From positions 1-33,276 of the forward strand of contig JAFEFH010000026.1 of assembly GCA_018240695.1 (NCBI GenBank): DNA of 33,276 nt, written 5' to 3'. The translations under genes were made by a program, and so were the position numbers. Below are positions 23,333-32,646 of the stretch, piece by piece. The notes below the pieces were generated by a model that was not told the DNA's origin, did no database searches, and was given only the letters and a program-made list of their open reading frames with translations. Numbering within the stretch: the stretch's first letter is position 1; each line of letters starts with the position of its first letter. The stretch is from Pseudomonadota bacterium (lineage in GTDB: Bacteria > Pseudomonadota > Alphaproteobacteria > Reyranellales > Reyranellaceae).

Positions 23333-24667
23333 TCAACCAGCGGCTCTCCCGTCCTGAACTGCTTTCAGCGCCGCGCGCGTTGTCGTCAAGAATTGGTCGA
23401 TGTCTGCCTCGGTAATGGCAGTCGACACGTTTCCGCTGCAGTTCGCCGAAACCATGATGCCGCGATTGGTATATTCGCGCTGCAGGCTCTGCACCGCCGC
23501 CTCCTGCGGTTTGGTGGGGTAGGCCGAGCGATGATCGGTCAATTCGTTGTTGCGGAAGTGGATGCGGAAGAGCGAGCCTGTTCCCGATGCCTGCCCCTCA
23601 ATGCCGAGTTCCGCGAAGATCTTCCCGATCTCGCCGCGAATGGCGGCACCACGCTGATTCAACATAGCTACCTGGCCCTGATCAAACGCAGTTAGCGCTG
23701 CGAGACCCGCGACCATCGAGACGGGGTTCGCGTTGAAGGTGCCGGTGTGCGGCACCGCAGGCGATCCTTTGGTCTGGTCGAAAACTTCCATGACGTCCTT
23801 GCTGCCGCCCACCGCGCCCACGGGGAAGCCGCCGCCGATCACTTTGCCGAAGGTCGACAGGTCGGGCGCCGGGAAGCGCTCTTGCGCGCCGCCGAAGCCG
23901 ACACGGAAGGAGATGATCTCATCGTAAATCAGCAGGATTCCGTGCTGCTGGCTGAAGCGGCGCAGGAAGTCGAAGAACGCGGCGCGGCCGGGAATCATGC
24001 CGGTCCGGTTCGACACCGGCTCGACGATGATGGCCGCGAGGTTTGCGGCTTCAGGCGTGAGGAGCGCCTCGGCAAGGGCAACGTCGTTGTATGGAAAGAC
24101 CACCGTATTCTCCGACACGGTCGGCGGCGTCCCCTTTGTATAGGGTACCTTCTCCGGATTCTCGCGCGGCCCCCATGTCGCGGGTCCGCTGCCGCGGCTG
24201 ATCTCCACGAAATCGTAGGAGCCGTGATAAGCACCCTCGCACTTGGCGATCTTGTAGCGGCCGGTATAGGCGCGCGCGGCCTTTATGGCGAACATCACCG
24301 CTTCGCTGCCGGAATTGGTGAAACGGATGCGCTCGACGCTGCTCACGCGGCCGGTCATGTACTGGCCAAGTTCGATCTCGGCCTGGGTCGGACCGGAGAA
24401 GGACACGCCGAGATGGAGCTGTTTCGACACGGCATCGACGATCGGCGCGAAGCAATGGCCATGGACCAAGGCCGACTGATTGTTGATGAAGTCGGTGCGC
24501 TCGACGCCGTCGACGTCCTTGACCCGCGCGCCCTTCGCCTCGGCGATGAAGATCGGATAGGGCGCTTGGTAGACGGCGATGCGGCTGTTGCCACCCGGCA
24601 TGAACTGGCATGCGCGCTCGAAAAGCTTCGCCGAAGTCGAATTCTTGTCGGGATACATGCTCGTCAT
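23333..24667 (-). CDS. Class III aminotransferase, glutamate-1-semialdehyde 2,1-aminomutase-like
   Basis: This 444-residue PLP enzyme resembles HemL: PGGNSRI near residue 24, NSGSEAVMFAIKAAR (118-132), AYHGSYD (146-152), YDEIISFRVGFGGAQ (248-262) with Asp249 for the PLP nitrogen, and STFGKVIGGGFPVGA with Lys275 as the Schiff-base lysine. True GSAM serves tetrapyrrole synthesis in species with the C5 pathway; alphaproteobacteria use the C4 pathway, so here a catabolic transaminase or mutase for the imported solute is more likely. Its ATG overlaps the preceding ABC ATPase stop as ATGA, which ties it to the transporter. Confidence 0.9.
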   Translation of the reverse strand: MTSMYPDKNSTSAKLFERACQFMPGGNSRIAVYQAPYPIFIAEAKGARVKDVDGVERTDFINNQSALVHGHCFAPIVDAVSKQLHLGVSFSGPTQAEIELGQYMTGRVSSVERIRFTNSGSEAVMFAIKAARAYTGRYKIAKCEGAYHGSYDFVEISRGSGPATWGPRENPEKVPYTKGTPPTVSENTVVFPYNDVALAEALLTPEAANLAAIIVEPVSNRTGMIPGRAAFFDFLRRFSQQHGILLIYDEIISFRVGFGGAQERFPAPDLSTFGKVIGGGFPVGAVGGSKDVMEVFDQTKGSPAVPHTGTFNANPVSMVAGLAALTAFDQGQVAMLNQRGAAIRGEIGKIFAELGIEGQASGTGSLFRIHFRNNELTDHRSAYPTKPQEAAVQSLQREYTNRGIMVSANCSGNVSTAITEADIDQFLTTTRAALKAVQDGRAAG

Positions 24668-25665
24668 CCTTTGTCAGACTGTGTGGCCGACGGCGCGGCA
24701 GCTTGCGGATAGAGATGGCAGGCAACGCGCCGGCCGTCGGGCAGCACGCTCCAGCCGGGCACTTCGGACTTGCAGCGCGCCATGGCCCGCGGGCAGCGCG
24801 GATGGAAATGGCAGCCCAACGGCGGATCGAGCGCCGACGGTATCTCCCCCTGGATCTTGTTCAGCCGATCGCGGGCGGAGATGTCGGGCGGCAACGACGC
24901 CTCGCGCAGCGCCACGGTGTAGGGGTGGCGGGGATCGTCCAGCACCTGCTGGGCAGTGCCCTCCTCGACGATCCGCCCGAGATACATGACGGCGACGCGC
25001 GTGCAGAAGCTGCGGACGACGCCGAGGTCGTGTGAGATCAGAAGGAAGCCGAGCTCGTGCACTTTCTGCAGCTTCTTCATCAGCAGGATGATCTGCGCCT
25101 GGACCGATACGTCGAGTGCCGACAAAGGCTCGTCGGCGACGATCAGCGACGGCCGTAGCGCCAGCGCCCGCGCGATCGAGATGCGCTGGCGCTGCCCGCC
25201 ACTAAAATGCTGCGGATACTTGGACAACGAATCCGAGGGCAGCGAGACTTCCTCGAGCAGCCGCACGATCCGCTCCCTCATCTCCCGAACCGAAAGCTTG
25301 CCCTGGATCCGGTAGGGCTCCGTCAGGATGGCCTCGATGTTCATGCGCGGGTTGAGCGAGCTGTACGGATCCTGGAACACCATTTGCAGGCGTTCATGCG
25401 CGCGCGTGTTCCGCCGGCGCCGCGCCTCCGAGAGCGACTTCCCTTCCAGCAGGATTTCGCCCGCGTCGGCGCGGATCAGGCCCATGATGCAGCGCGCGAC
25501 GGTCGACTTGCCGCAGCCAGATTCGCCGATCAGCCCGACCGCCTCACCGCGCTCGACCGAGAGATTGACCAGGTCGATCGCCCGCACGTAGCGCTTTGGC
25601 GCGAGGAAGGAGCGCGAAACCGCGAAGCTCTTGCGCAGATTGCGGACGTCAAGCAGTGGCGACAT
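24664..25665 (-). CDS. Oligopeptide/dipeptide ABC transporter ATP-binding protein (OppF/DppF type)
   Basis: This 333-residue ATPase has Walker A GESGCGKST, signature SGGQRQR and Walker B LIVADEPLSALD, and ends with the oligo_HPY extension GCHFHPRCPRAMARC. It starts at ATG 25663-25665, overlapping the end of the OppD-type gene by 17 bases; the frame runs further up without homology. It pairs with the OppD-type ATPase and the two permeases to import a solute delivered by the family-5 binding protein at 28485-30035. It is translationally coupled to the downstream aminotransferase by ATGA. Confidence 0.95.
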   Translation of the reverse strand: MSPLLDVRNLRKSFAVSRSFLAPKRYVRAIDLVNLSVERGEAVGLIGESGCGKSTVARCIMGLIRADAGEILLEGKSLSEARRRRNTRAHERLQMVFQDPYSSLNPRMNIEAILTEPYRIQGKLSVREMRERIVRLLEEVSLPSDSLSKYPQHFSGGQRQRISIARALALRPSLIVADEPLSALDVSVQAQIILLMKKLQKVHELGFLLISHDLGVVRSFCTRVAVMYLGRIVEEGTAQQVLDDPRHPYTVALREASLPPDISARDRLNKIQGEIPSALDPPLGCHFHPRCPRAMARCKSEVPGWSVLPDGRRVACHLYPQAAAPSATQSDKG

Positions 25666-26650
25666 GGCGCTCCCCTGCCGGAAAGAAGCAACGCGCCTGC
25701 TGGTCCGTCGACGACCGGAACTCCGCCGGCGCCGGCGGCTTCTGGGTGCAGACCTCCCGCGCGCCGCGGCAGCGCGGCGCGAAGCGGCAGGCGAACGGCA
25801 TGGAGTCGAAGCGCGGCACAACGCCCGGGATCGGCCGCAGTTCGCCCGGCCGGTCGATCCGCGGCGTCGCGAGCAGCAGGTCGCGCGTGTAGGGATGGCG
25901 CGGCACGCTCAGGATGTCCTCGGCCGTGCCGGTCTCGACGATCTGGCCCGCATACATCACGGCGACGTCATCGGCGATCGCCGCGACCGCGCCGAGATTG
26001 TGGCTGATGAAGATCATCGACATGCCGTTCTCGCGCCGCACGTCGCGCAGTAGCGACAGGATCTGCGACTGGATCGTCACGTCGAGGCTGGTCGTCGGCT
26101 CGTCGGCGATGATCAGGCGCGGCTTCGAGGCAAGCGCCATCGCGATCATCACGCGCTGGCGCATGCCGCCGCTCAGCTCGTGCGGATAGCTAAGCGCGCG
26201 CCGCTCGGGCGACGGGATTTTCACCTCGTCGAGCAGCCGAAGCATCTCGCGGCGCCCCGCCTCGCGCGAGGACGTGCCGATGCGCGAGATCGCCTCCTCG
26301 ATCTGCCGACCGATCGGCACGACGGGATTGAGGGCGTTCAGCGAGTCCTGGAAGATGACAGAGATATCCCGGCCGCGAATTTCGCGCATGCGCGCTTCGG
26401 GCAGCCCCAGCAGTTCCTTTCCGTCGAAGTGGATCTTGCCCGACACAGCGAAGCGCTTGGCGTCCCCCAGCAGCCGCACGATCGACATCGCCAGCATGCT
26501 CTTGCCGCTGCCGGATTCGCCCACGATCGCGAGGGTGCGGTCGCGCGCGAGGCCGAGATTGACGCGGTCGACGATATCGATCTGCCTGCCCTGAAGGCGC
26601 ACGGCGACGCTCAGATATTTGATGTCGAGCAGCGATGCGGACGGCGGCAT
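25649..26650 (-). CDS. Oligopeptide/dipeptide ABC transporter ATP-binding protein (OppD/DppD type)
   Basis: This 333-residue ATPase has Walker A GESGSGKS (44-51), signature LSGGMRQR, Walker [13 protein letters not shown], a switch His in FISHNLG, and the C-terminal extension [15 protein letters not shown]. It is the first of the two ATPase genes, meets the DppC-type permease at one shared base (TGATG at 26648-26652), and overlaps the OppF-type gene at its end. The paired ATPases form the heterodimeric motor of the importer. Substrate is not evident from the ATPase. Confidence 0.95.
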   Translation of the reverse strand: MPPSASLLDIKYLSVAVRLQGRQIDIVDRVNLGLARDRTLAIVGESGSGKSMLAMSIVRLLGDAKRFAVSGKIHFDGKELLGLPEARMREIRGRDISVIFQDSLNALNPVVPIGRQIEEAISRIGTSSREAGRREMLRLLDEVKIPSPERRALSYPHELSGGMRQRVMIAMALASKPRLIIADEPTTSLDVTIQSQILSLLRDVRRENGMSMIFISHNLGAVAAIADDVAVMYAGQIVETGTAEDILSVPRHPYTRDLLLATPRIDRPGELRPIPGVVPRFDSMPFACRFAPRCRGAREVCTQKPPAPAEFRSSTDQQARCFFPAGERHVATA

Positions 26651-27504
26651 CAGACTTCCCGCATCCGCGGATCGGCCAGATTACGCAAACTGTCGCCGAC
26701 GGTGTTCAACAGGAGAACGATCACGAAGATCACGAGCCCTGGCAGCAGGGAGAGCCAAGGCGCCTCATGCAGGACGTTCATTCCCTCCATCATGATGCTG
26801 CCGAAGGTCGGGATCGGCGGGCGAGCGCCCAGGCCCAGGAAGCTCAGGGAGGCCTCGACCAGAAGCGCGTAGGCAGTCCATAGAGACGCCAGCACCGCGA
26901 GGTCGCCGATGACGTTGGGCGCGATGTGGCATGCCATGATGCGCACATTGCCCGCACCGAGGGTCTTCGCGGCCTCGACGAATTCCTTGTTGGCGACGCC
27001 CATGGCACCGGTGCGCGCGGCGCGGGCGAATTTCGGCACCAGCGACACGGCGATCGCGGAGATCAGGTTGGGCACGCCCGGCCCCAGCAGGCCGACGACC
27101 AGCAGACAGAGCACGAAACTCGGGAAGGCCAGCAGCACCTCGATGATGCGCGTGACCGCAAGGTCGACCCAGCCGCCGCGATAGCCGCCCAGGATGCCGA
27201 GAGTGCCGCCCACGAGCAGGCCCAGCAAGGTCGAGCCGACGCCGACCATCAGCGATATGCGTGCGCCCCAGATGATGCGGGACAAGATATCCCGCCCGTA
27301 ATTGTCGGTCCCGAACCAGTGTTCGGTATCGGGCGGTTCGAGTCGATTGGCGATGTCCTGCTCGGCATAGTCGTAGGGCGCAACCCACGGCGCGGCGATC
27401 GCCAGGCCGATGATGGCGAGCAACAGGACGGCGGAAAAGGCCGCGACCCGGTGAGTGCGGCCATAACGGCGAAGAGCCGCAGCGAGGGAGGCGGCGGCTT
27501 TCAT
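26650..27504 (-). CDS. Peptide-type ABC transporter permease (DppC/OppC family)
   Basis: This 284-residue inner-membrane protein has an N-terminal helix (about 20-42), the family block [25 protein letters not shown], and the coupling loop [24 protein letters not shown] (EAA motif) that contacts the ATPases. About six membrane helices are visible. It overlaps the DppB-type gene by ATGA at 27501-27504 and the OppD-type gene by one base. Confidence 0.95.
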   Translation of the reverse strand: MKAAASLAAALRRYGRTHRVAAFSAVLLLAIIGLAIAAPWVAPYDYAEQDIANRLEPPDTEHWFGTDNYGRDILSRIIWGARISLMVGVGSTLLGLLVGGTLGILGGYRGGWVDLAVTRIIEVLLAFPSFVLCLLVVGLLGPGVPNLISAIAVSLVPKFARAARTGAMGVANKEFVEAAKTLGAGNVRIMACHIAPNVIGDLAVLASLWTAYALLVEASLSFLGLGARPPIPTFGSIMMEGMNVLHEAPWLSLLPGLVIFVIVLLLNTVGDSLRNLADPRMREV

Positions 27505-28442
27505 GTGAGCTTCAGTCGCGGATCGACGCAGGCCGAAATCAGGTCGGTCGCGAGCCCGACCACCACGACAATCACGCAGTAGATGATGGTCAGCCCCTGC
27601 AGCAACACGTAGTCGCGTGAGTTGAGAGCGCCAATGATCAGCTTGCCCAGTCCCGGCCGGGTGAAGATCACCTCGGTGATGACGGCGTTGCCCAGCAGGA
27701 TGCCGAAGTAGAGACCGGACACGGTGATGATCGGCAGCAACGCGTTGCGCAGGACGTGGCCCAGAATCACCTTCGTCTCGTCGATGCCCTTCATGCGCGC
27801 GGTCCGCACGAACTGCTCCGGCAGCACCTCCATAACGGACGTCCGCGCCGACCGCGCGACGAAGGCGAGGAAGGTGATCCCCAAGGTTATGCCCGGCGGG
27901 ATCAACGCCTTCAGGTGACCGGCCTGGCCGACGACGTCACCAGATCCGATCACGGGGAAGATTGGCCAGTAGATCGAGAAGGCCAGAATGAAGCATATGC
28001 CGATGAAGAAGGCCGGGCACGACAGGCCGACCAGCGAGATCACACGTGCGACGTAGTCCGGAAGGCGGTCGCTGCGCAGCGCGGCGACGATGCCCAGCGG
28101 CACGCCGAACAGCACACCGAAGCCGATCGCGAAGATGGTAAGTTCGAGCGTATAGGGAAAGACGTCGGCCACCTCCGCCACCACCGAGTGGCCGGATACC
28201 ATCGAATTGCCGAGATCGCCGCGCAGCACCCCCGTCAGGAAGTGACCGTATTGCGTCATCAGCGGCTGGTCGAGGCCGAGCTTCTCGCGCAGCGTGTTGA
28301 TCGCCTCCTGGCTGGCCGCATCACCCAGGATGGCGATCGCCGGGTCGCCCGGCAGGATCCGGGCACAGAAGAACACAGCCGATGCCGCAAAGAACACAGT
28401 CGGGATCGTCGACAGCAGGCGGCCGAGGATGAACCGGATCAT
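27501..28442 (-). CDS. Peptide-type ABC transporter permease (DppB/OppB family)
   Basis: This 313-residue permease starts MIRFILGRLLSTIPTVFFAASAVFFCARILPGDPA, the standard DppB N-terminus, and carries the coupling loop FVRTARMKGIDETKVILGHVLRNALLP. Six membrane helices are visible, and the end reads DLISACVDPRLKL, also typical (Y/C-x-DPR). It follows the binding-protein gene by 42 bases and forms the transmembrane pore with the DppC-type protein. Confidence 0.95.
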   Translation of the reverse strand: MIRFILGRLLSTIPTVFFAASAVFFCARILPGDPAIAILGDAASQEAINTLREKLGLDQPLMTQYGHFLTGVLRGDLGNSMVSGHSVVAEVADVFPYTLELTIFAIGFGVLFGVPLGIVAALRSDRLPDYVARVISLVGLSCPAFFIGICFILAFSIYWPIFPVIGSGDVVGQAGHLKALIPPGITLGITFLAFVARSARTSVMEVLPEQFVRTARMKGIDETKVILGHVLRNALLPIITVSGLYFGILLGNAVITEVIFTRPGLGKLIIGALNSRDYVLLQGLTIIYCVIVVVVGLATDLISACVDPRLKLT

Positions 28443-28484
28443 GGCGATTTCATCCGCGGACGCTGTACTGCCCGGCTCGCGAGA

Positions 28485-30035
28485 TCACTTGAAGGTCGTC
28501 TTCTCGGTGATCATCGGACCGAAGCTGATCGACGCTTCGAGCTTGTAGCCGAGGTCGAGCTTGTTGCTCTGGCCCCAAACCTGCTGCTCGTCGAACAGCG
28601 GGATCGCACAGACATCGGCGATGATCTTGCGCTGCGCCTCGTGCCAGTACTTCAGCTGCTTCTCGGGATCGGTCTCGACCCGTGCCGCATCGATGTCCTT
28701 GTCCCCCGCCTTGCAGTGGCTGAAGTTCGTGACCGCACGTGGCTGGCCGATGGCGCTGTCCGAGTGGAAGAACTGCGTCAGGAAGATGTCGGCGATCGGG
28801 AAGCGCGCGGCGGTATAGACCACGATTGGGCTGAGATCTTTGCGGATCTGGCTGTGCCAGGCCGGATGCTCGATCAGCTGCAGGTCCATGTTGATGCCGG
28901 CCTTGGCGAGCTGGGCCTGGAGCAGCTGATAGGGCTCGACGAACGAACGGTTGGAACCCAGTACCTTCAAGGTCAGCCCGTTGGGATAGCCAGCTTCCTT
29001 CAGAAGCTGCTTGGCCTTGGCGACATCGAACTTGAACCGCGGCACGTCCTTGGTGTAGCCGAGATATCCGATCGGCACGACCGAGGGATTGTCGGCCACC
29101 ACGTCGGCGCCGACGAACTTCACGAACTGCTCGTGATTGATCGCATGGGCGATGGCCTGGCGGACGCGGATGTCGTCCAACGGCTTCATCGATTCGTTGA
29201 GGTTGATCAGGCGCAGCTCGCCCGGACCGAACACGTCGATGATGATGCCGGGCGTCGACTTCATGCGCTCGGCCCACTTCTGCTCCTTGCGGCCGTAGAA
29301 AAGATCGAGCTCGCCCGCCCGGAACGCGAGATCGCGGCTCTCGTTCGACGGGATGTAGCGGTAGAAGATCTGGTCGATCTTCGGCTTGCCACGATAGTAG
29401 TCGGCGTTGGCCGAGAGCCGGACGAACTGCTTGGCCTTGTATTCCTCAAATTGGAACGGACCGGTACCGATCGGCTTCTTGGAGTACTCGCCCTTGGTTT
29501 CCTCGTCGGCCTTCTTGCTGATGATGAGCGCGCCGCGCTGGGCGGTGACGATCGCGAGCAGCGAGGGGACGCGGTGCTTCAGCGTGATCTGGACGGTCGC
29601 GGGATCCGGCGCCTCGACTTTGTCAAAGGCCGCGAAGTCGCTGGCGAAGATCGACGTCTTGGGATTGGACGCTCGTTTCAACGAGTAGACCACATCCTCA
29701 GCCGTCAACTTCCCGTAGCCGTGATGGAAGGCGACGTTGGGCCGAAGCTTGAACGTCCAGACCAGACCGTCGTCACTGTGAGTCCAGGATTCGGCCAGGT
29801 CCGGCTCGATCTTGCTGGGGTCGATAGTGCCGGGCGGGAAGCGGACGAGGCCGCCATACATCCAGGCAGTCAAGATGTTGTCGATCGTCTCTGCCGACAT
29901 CGACGGATCGAAGGAGCCGGCTTCCGAACCGTGGATGCCGACCCGCAAGATTTGTTCGGCCTCGGCGGGCGCCGGAGCGATGGACTGCATTCCCGCGAAC
30001 AGGACCGCAGCCATGACTGTCGAAACGTACTTCAT
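28485..30035 (-). CDS. ABC transporter substrate-binding protein, family 5
   Basis: This 516-residue periplasmic protein begins MKYVSTVMAAVLFAGMQSIA with a Sec signal ending near APAEA. The mature part follows the family: VGIHGSEAGSFDPSMSAETI, then WTFKLRPNVAFHHGYGKLTAEDVVYSLKR. It delivers the solute to the permeases encoded just downstream. Its place between an IlvE-like transaminase and a HemL-like transaminase suggests an amino-acid-like, opine or short peptide ligand. The ligand itself cannot be told from the sequence. Confidence 0.93.
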   Translation of the reverse strand: MKYVSTVMAAVLFAGMQSIAPAPAEAEQILRVGIHGSEAGSFDPSMSAETIDNILTAWMYGGLVRFPPGTIDPSKIEPDLAESWTHSDDGLVWTFKLRPNVAFHHGYGKLTAEDVVYSLKRASNPKTSIFASDFAAFDKVEAPDPATVQITLKHRVPSLLAIVTAQRGALIISKKADEETKGEYSKKPIGTGPFQFEEYKAKQFVRLSANADYYRGKPKIDQIFYRYIPSNESRDLAFRAGELDLFYGRKEQKWAERMKSTPGIIIDVFGPGELRLINLNESMKPLDDIRVRQAIAHAINHEQFVKFVGADVVADNPSVVPIGYLGYTKDVPRFKFDVAKAKQLLKEAGYPNGLTLKVLGSNRSFVEPYQLLQAQLAKAGINMDLQLIEHPAWHSQIRKDLSPIVVYTAARFPIADIFLTQFFHSDSAIGQPRAVTNFSHCKAGDKDIDAARVETDPEKQLKYWHEAQRKIIADVCAIPLFDEQQVWGQSNKLDLGYKLEASISFGPMITEKTTFK

Positions 30036-30071
30036 CTGTACCTCCGCTGTTTTCCGCCTTCGGTCTACGGC

Positions 30072-30962
30072 CTAGAGGCCGACGGCCGTGCCGTGCTTGC
30101 CCGACTCCATCATCTCGCGCAGCAGCCCGTGAAGCTTCTTGGTCACCGGGCCAGGCTTGCCGTCCGCGATCGTCCGGCCGTTGATCGTCACCAACGGCCT
30201 CACCTCCGCCATGGTGCCGCATTCGAACACCTCATCCGCGGTCACGAGATCGTAGGTCGACAGGCGCGCCTCCGAAGCAGGCAGCTTGTTCTGGTGGCAG
30301 AGATCGAGCAGCAGGCGGCGAGTGACGCCATTCAGGATGCTGCCGAGGCTGGGAGTCATCACCTTGCCGTCCTTCACGACGAACAGGTTGCTGGAATAGG
30401 CCTCGGCCACGTTGCCTTCGGCGTCGAGCATGATCGCGGTCTCGGCGCCGGCGGCCTGTGCCTCGAGATAGGCCATGATGTTGTTGATGTAGTTACACGT
30501 CTTGGCACGCGTATCCATGCTGGCGGCCGGAATGCGCCGCACCGAGACGACCTGGGCCGTGATGCCCTTGTCCCACTTCGCGCGCCGCGCCTCGATCTTC
30601 TCGAACTGGCACATGATGACGATAGTGGGCGCGCCCAGCTCGCCCATGTTGCGGATGCCGAGGGGGCCTGCGCCGCGCGTGACGATCGGCCGGACGTAAC
30701 CGTTGTCGATCTTGTTTCGGCGCGCCGTCTCGAGGATGAGGTCCTGCAGCTCCTGGCGGCTCATCGGCATCGAGAAGCCGAGATAGTTCACGCTGTCCTC
30801 GAGGCGATCGAGGTGGGCGGTGAGCTGGAAGATGTGGCCGTTGACGATCTGCAAGCCTTCAAAGGCGCCGTCGCCATAGATGAAGCCGTGATCGAAGACG
30901 CTGACCTTGGCGTCTTCCTTCTTAACGAACGAGCCATTGACGTAAACGATATCGGCGATCAT
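30072..30962 (-). CDS. Fold-type IV aminotransferase, branched-chain (IlvE) type
   Basis: This 296-residue PLP enzyme has VFDHGFIYGDGAFEGL (22-37), YVRPIVTRGAGPLG (89-102) as in archaeal-type branched-chain aminotransferases, the Schiff-base Lys154 in TRAKTCNYINN, and EAYSSNLF with Glu187. The Y-x-R-P motif favours the branched-chain/L-amino acid group over D-alanine transaminase, but side activities are common in this fold. It starts at ATG 30960-30962; the frame extends to 31016 without homology. It is the first gene of the transport operon and diverges from the LysR regulator. A catabolic role on the imported solute is inferred. Confidence 0.9.
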   Translation of the reverse strand: MIADIVYVNGSFVKKEDAKVSVFDHGFIYGDGAFEGLQIVNGHIFQLTAHLDRLEDSVNYLGFSMPMSRQELQDLILETARRNKIDNGYVRPIVTRGAGPLGIRNMGELGAPTIVIMCQFEKIEARRAKWDKGITAQVVSVRRIPAASMDTRAKTCNYINNIMAYLEAQAAGAETAIMLDAEGNVAEAYSSNLFVVKDGKVMTPSLGSILNGVTRRLLLDLCHQNKLPASEARLSTYDLVTADEVFECGTMAEVRPLVTINGRTIADGKPGPVTKKLHGLLREMMESGKHGTAVGL

Positions 30963-31020
30963 CCCGCACACACTCCCCCTGAAGGCCGGAAATCCTTTCG
31001 TACGCTGTGTCATCAATCAA

Positions 31021-31056
31021 ATACCAAAAATCGACTTAGCCATTCAGAAATGGTAT
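31021..31056. promoter_or_regulatory. Probable LysR operator and divergent promoter region
   Basis: Between the divergent IlvE-like and LysR genes, CCATT-CAGA-AATGG forms an inverted repeat at 31040-31053, and ATACCA (31021-31026) faces TGGTAT (31051-31056). The region is AT-rich and lies 10-45 bases before the LysR start, where an autoregulatory site is expected. The binding protein is inferred. Confidence 0.4.
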
Positions 31057-31065
31057 GGGCGCGCC

Positions 31066-32064
31066 ATGAACTTGCGCCAGATCGCCGCCTTCCGGGCCGT
31101 CATGGATTGCGGATCGATGACCATTGCCGCGCGCACGATGGGAATCTCGCAGCCCAATGTCAGTCGCCTGATTGCGGAGCTTGAGGACTCGATCGAGTTG
31201 CAGCTCTTCGAGCGGCGCGCGGGGCGGCTGCTCGCGACAGCGGAAGGCAGCGCGTTCCACCTCGAGGTCGAGCGCCTGTTCGGCGGCCTGGATAGCCTCC
31301 GGCAGGCGGCGACCGACATCAGGGTGTCTGGACGCGGCAGCCTGCGCATCGCTGCCACCTTCTCCTTCACCGGCAGCATCCTGCCGTCGGCGATCCGCGA
31401 GCTACGCGAGCGCTACCCCGCCGCAGTGGTCTCGCTGCAGATCCGATCGAGCGCCACCATCCTGCAATGGGCGGCCGCCCAGCAATGCGATGTCGGCCTC
31501 GCCTGGAACGTCTCCGAGGTGCCAGAAGTCGATGTCGAGCCGCTGCTGATCTTCCCCGGCGTGTGCGTCCTCCCGTCTGATCACCGCCTGGCGTCGAAGC
31601 CCGCCATCCGTCCCGACGATCTCCGCAACGAGCCCTTCATCTCCTTCACCGTCGACGACAGCATGCGCAAGCGCATCGACGGCGTCTTCGAGGAACGGCG
31701 CATTCCCCGGCGGCTCGTGATGGAAACTCAATACAGCGCCGCGATCTATGCGCTGGTGGCGGAGGGTGTGGGCGTCAGCATCGCCAACCCCGTGCCGATC
31801 CGGGAATTCGGTCATCGCGCGCTCCACATCAGGCGCTTCGTGCCGGAGATCATGCTTGAGAGCTTCATCCTGAGGCCACGGCAACGGCCGCAGAACCGGC
31901 TGGCCCAAGACTTCATCGAAATCTTGAAGAAAACAATGAGCGAGGAGAGAAAGCACTTCGACAAAGTGCTTTCGTCCACGCCCCGGACGCGGCGGCTGAC
32001 ACAAGGCAGAGCAGCAGCGAAAACGCCGAAGGAAGCAATACGCCTGTCATCCGCGAGCAATTGA
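31066..32064 (+). CDS. LysR-family transcriptional regulator
   Basis: This 332-residue regulator has the N-terminal helix-turn-helix MNLRQIAAFRAVMDCGSMT, then AARTMGISQPNVSRLIAELE (3-60), and a C-terminal effector domain from about residue 92 (SLRIAATFSFTGSILPSAIREL) to about 290. It is divergent from the transaminase-led transport operon and likely controls it in response to the imported solute or a product. The last 35-40 residues are polar and Arg/Lys/Ser-rich and extend past the usual end of the family; a perfect 10-bp inverted repeat sits exactly where a normal protein would stop, so the tail may be secondary. The call is firm. Confidence 0.94.
   Translation: MNLRQIAAFRAVMDCGSMTIAARTMGISQPNVSRLIAELEDSIELQLFERRAGRLLATAEGSAFHLEVERLFGGLDSLRQAATDIRVSGRGSLRIAATFSFTGSILPSAIRELRERYPAAVVSLQIRSSATILQWAAAQQCDVGLAWNVSEVPEVDVEPLLIFPGVCVLPSDHRLASKPAIRPDDLRNEPFISFTVDDSMRKRIDGVFEERRIPRRLVMETQYSAAIYALVAEGVGVSIANPVPIREFGHRALHIRRFVPEIMLESFILRPRQRPQNRLAQDFIEILKKTMSEERKHFDKVLSSTPRTRRLTQGRAAAKTPKEAIRLSSASN
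31949..31973. repeat. Perfect 10-bp inverted repeat within the end of the LysR gene
   Basis: GAAAGCACTT and AAGTGCTTTC flank the five-base loop CGACA. It would form a strong hairpin in RNA. No T-run follows, so it is not a classic intrinsic terminator. It lies at codons 295-303, where the LysR effector domain normally ends. Confidence 0.85.
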
Positions 32065-32145
32065 CGAAGACCGGCTTCCGTCTTGCGCGCTTGCTCAACG
32101 ACGCTTTGAATTGAGAGCCCGGCAATATGGCCTCTCCCGACGAAC

Positions 32146-32520
32146 TTGGAGCAATGGCCGCGGCGCGTCGAGGAAGTACGTGCCCACGAACAGCGGCATC
32201 GGCACCAAGGCGCACTTGGCGCTCGCTCTCCTCCTGCGCACCGGTGTACGGCGACCCGATGTCGTGAAGCTCGGGCGGCAGATGGAGCGCGACGGCGTGC
32301 TGGATTTCACCGAGACGAAGGGTGCGGCAAGCCGAGCGCGAAAACGCGTGTGTTGCCCATTCTCCCAGAGGTACAGGAGGCGATTGACGCATGGCCCTCG
32401 GGGCAGATGGTTTATCTGGTGACGGCGTTTAACAAGCCGTTCACGGTCGCCGGCTTCGGTAACCGCTTCCGCGATTGGTGTGACGAGGCCGGCCTAAATC
32501 ACTGCTCGGCGCCAAGGATG
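32146..32520 (+). pseudogene. Tyrosine recombinase (phage-type integrase) fragment
   Basis: Three stretches in two frames read as one integrase: VEEVRAHEQRH (frame 1), GTKAHLALALLLRTGVRRPDVV then LDFTETKG (frame 2, with the first catalytic Arg), and KPSAKTRVLPILPEV to DEAGLNHCSA (frame 1 again). Frameshifts lie near 32195 and 32325. The sequence stops matching directly after HCSA, where HGLRK, the HxxR box and the Tyr nucleophile should follow, and the N-terminal DNA-binding domain is absent. About 125 of roughly 350 residues remain, so it is inactive. It sits 125 bases from the 3' end of tRNA-Thr, the normal place for such an element. Confidence 0.82.
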
Positions 32521-32566
32521 CAATGCATCTCATCGAACCGCAGTGGAACAAAAACGGCGCGTAGGA

Positions 32567-32601
32567 TGTCGCACTTTTCCGTCGCGGCAGAAGGTGCGAC
32601 A
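32567..32601. repeat. Inverted repeat between the integrase remnant and tRNA-Thr
   Basis: TGTCGCAC (32567-32574) and GTGCGACA (32594-32601) are perfect 8-bp arms, extended imperfectly inwards by TTTTC / GAAG. It may be the end of a lost mobile element or a hairpin after the tRNA. No transposase or target duplication is visible. Confidence 0.55.
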
Positions 32602-32646
32602 CAACGGGGCTCTAAGCCCTTGTAATCGTTCAATATGAAAAGTGAA

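Noticed and set aside
23333..24667. hemL for tetrapyrrole synthesis
   Set aside because: It is embedded in a transport operon, and the likely host lineage uses the C4 pathway; sequence likeness alone does not show aminomutase function.
27756..31184. Open plus-strand frame of 1142 codons, with similar long frames at 5320-7986 and 10668-12752
   Set aside because: They run antisense to well-supported genes, consist of Arg/His/Asp/Ala-rich text without domains, and arise from the high third-position GC of the true genes.
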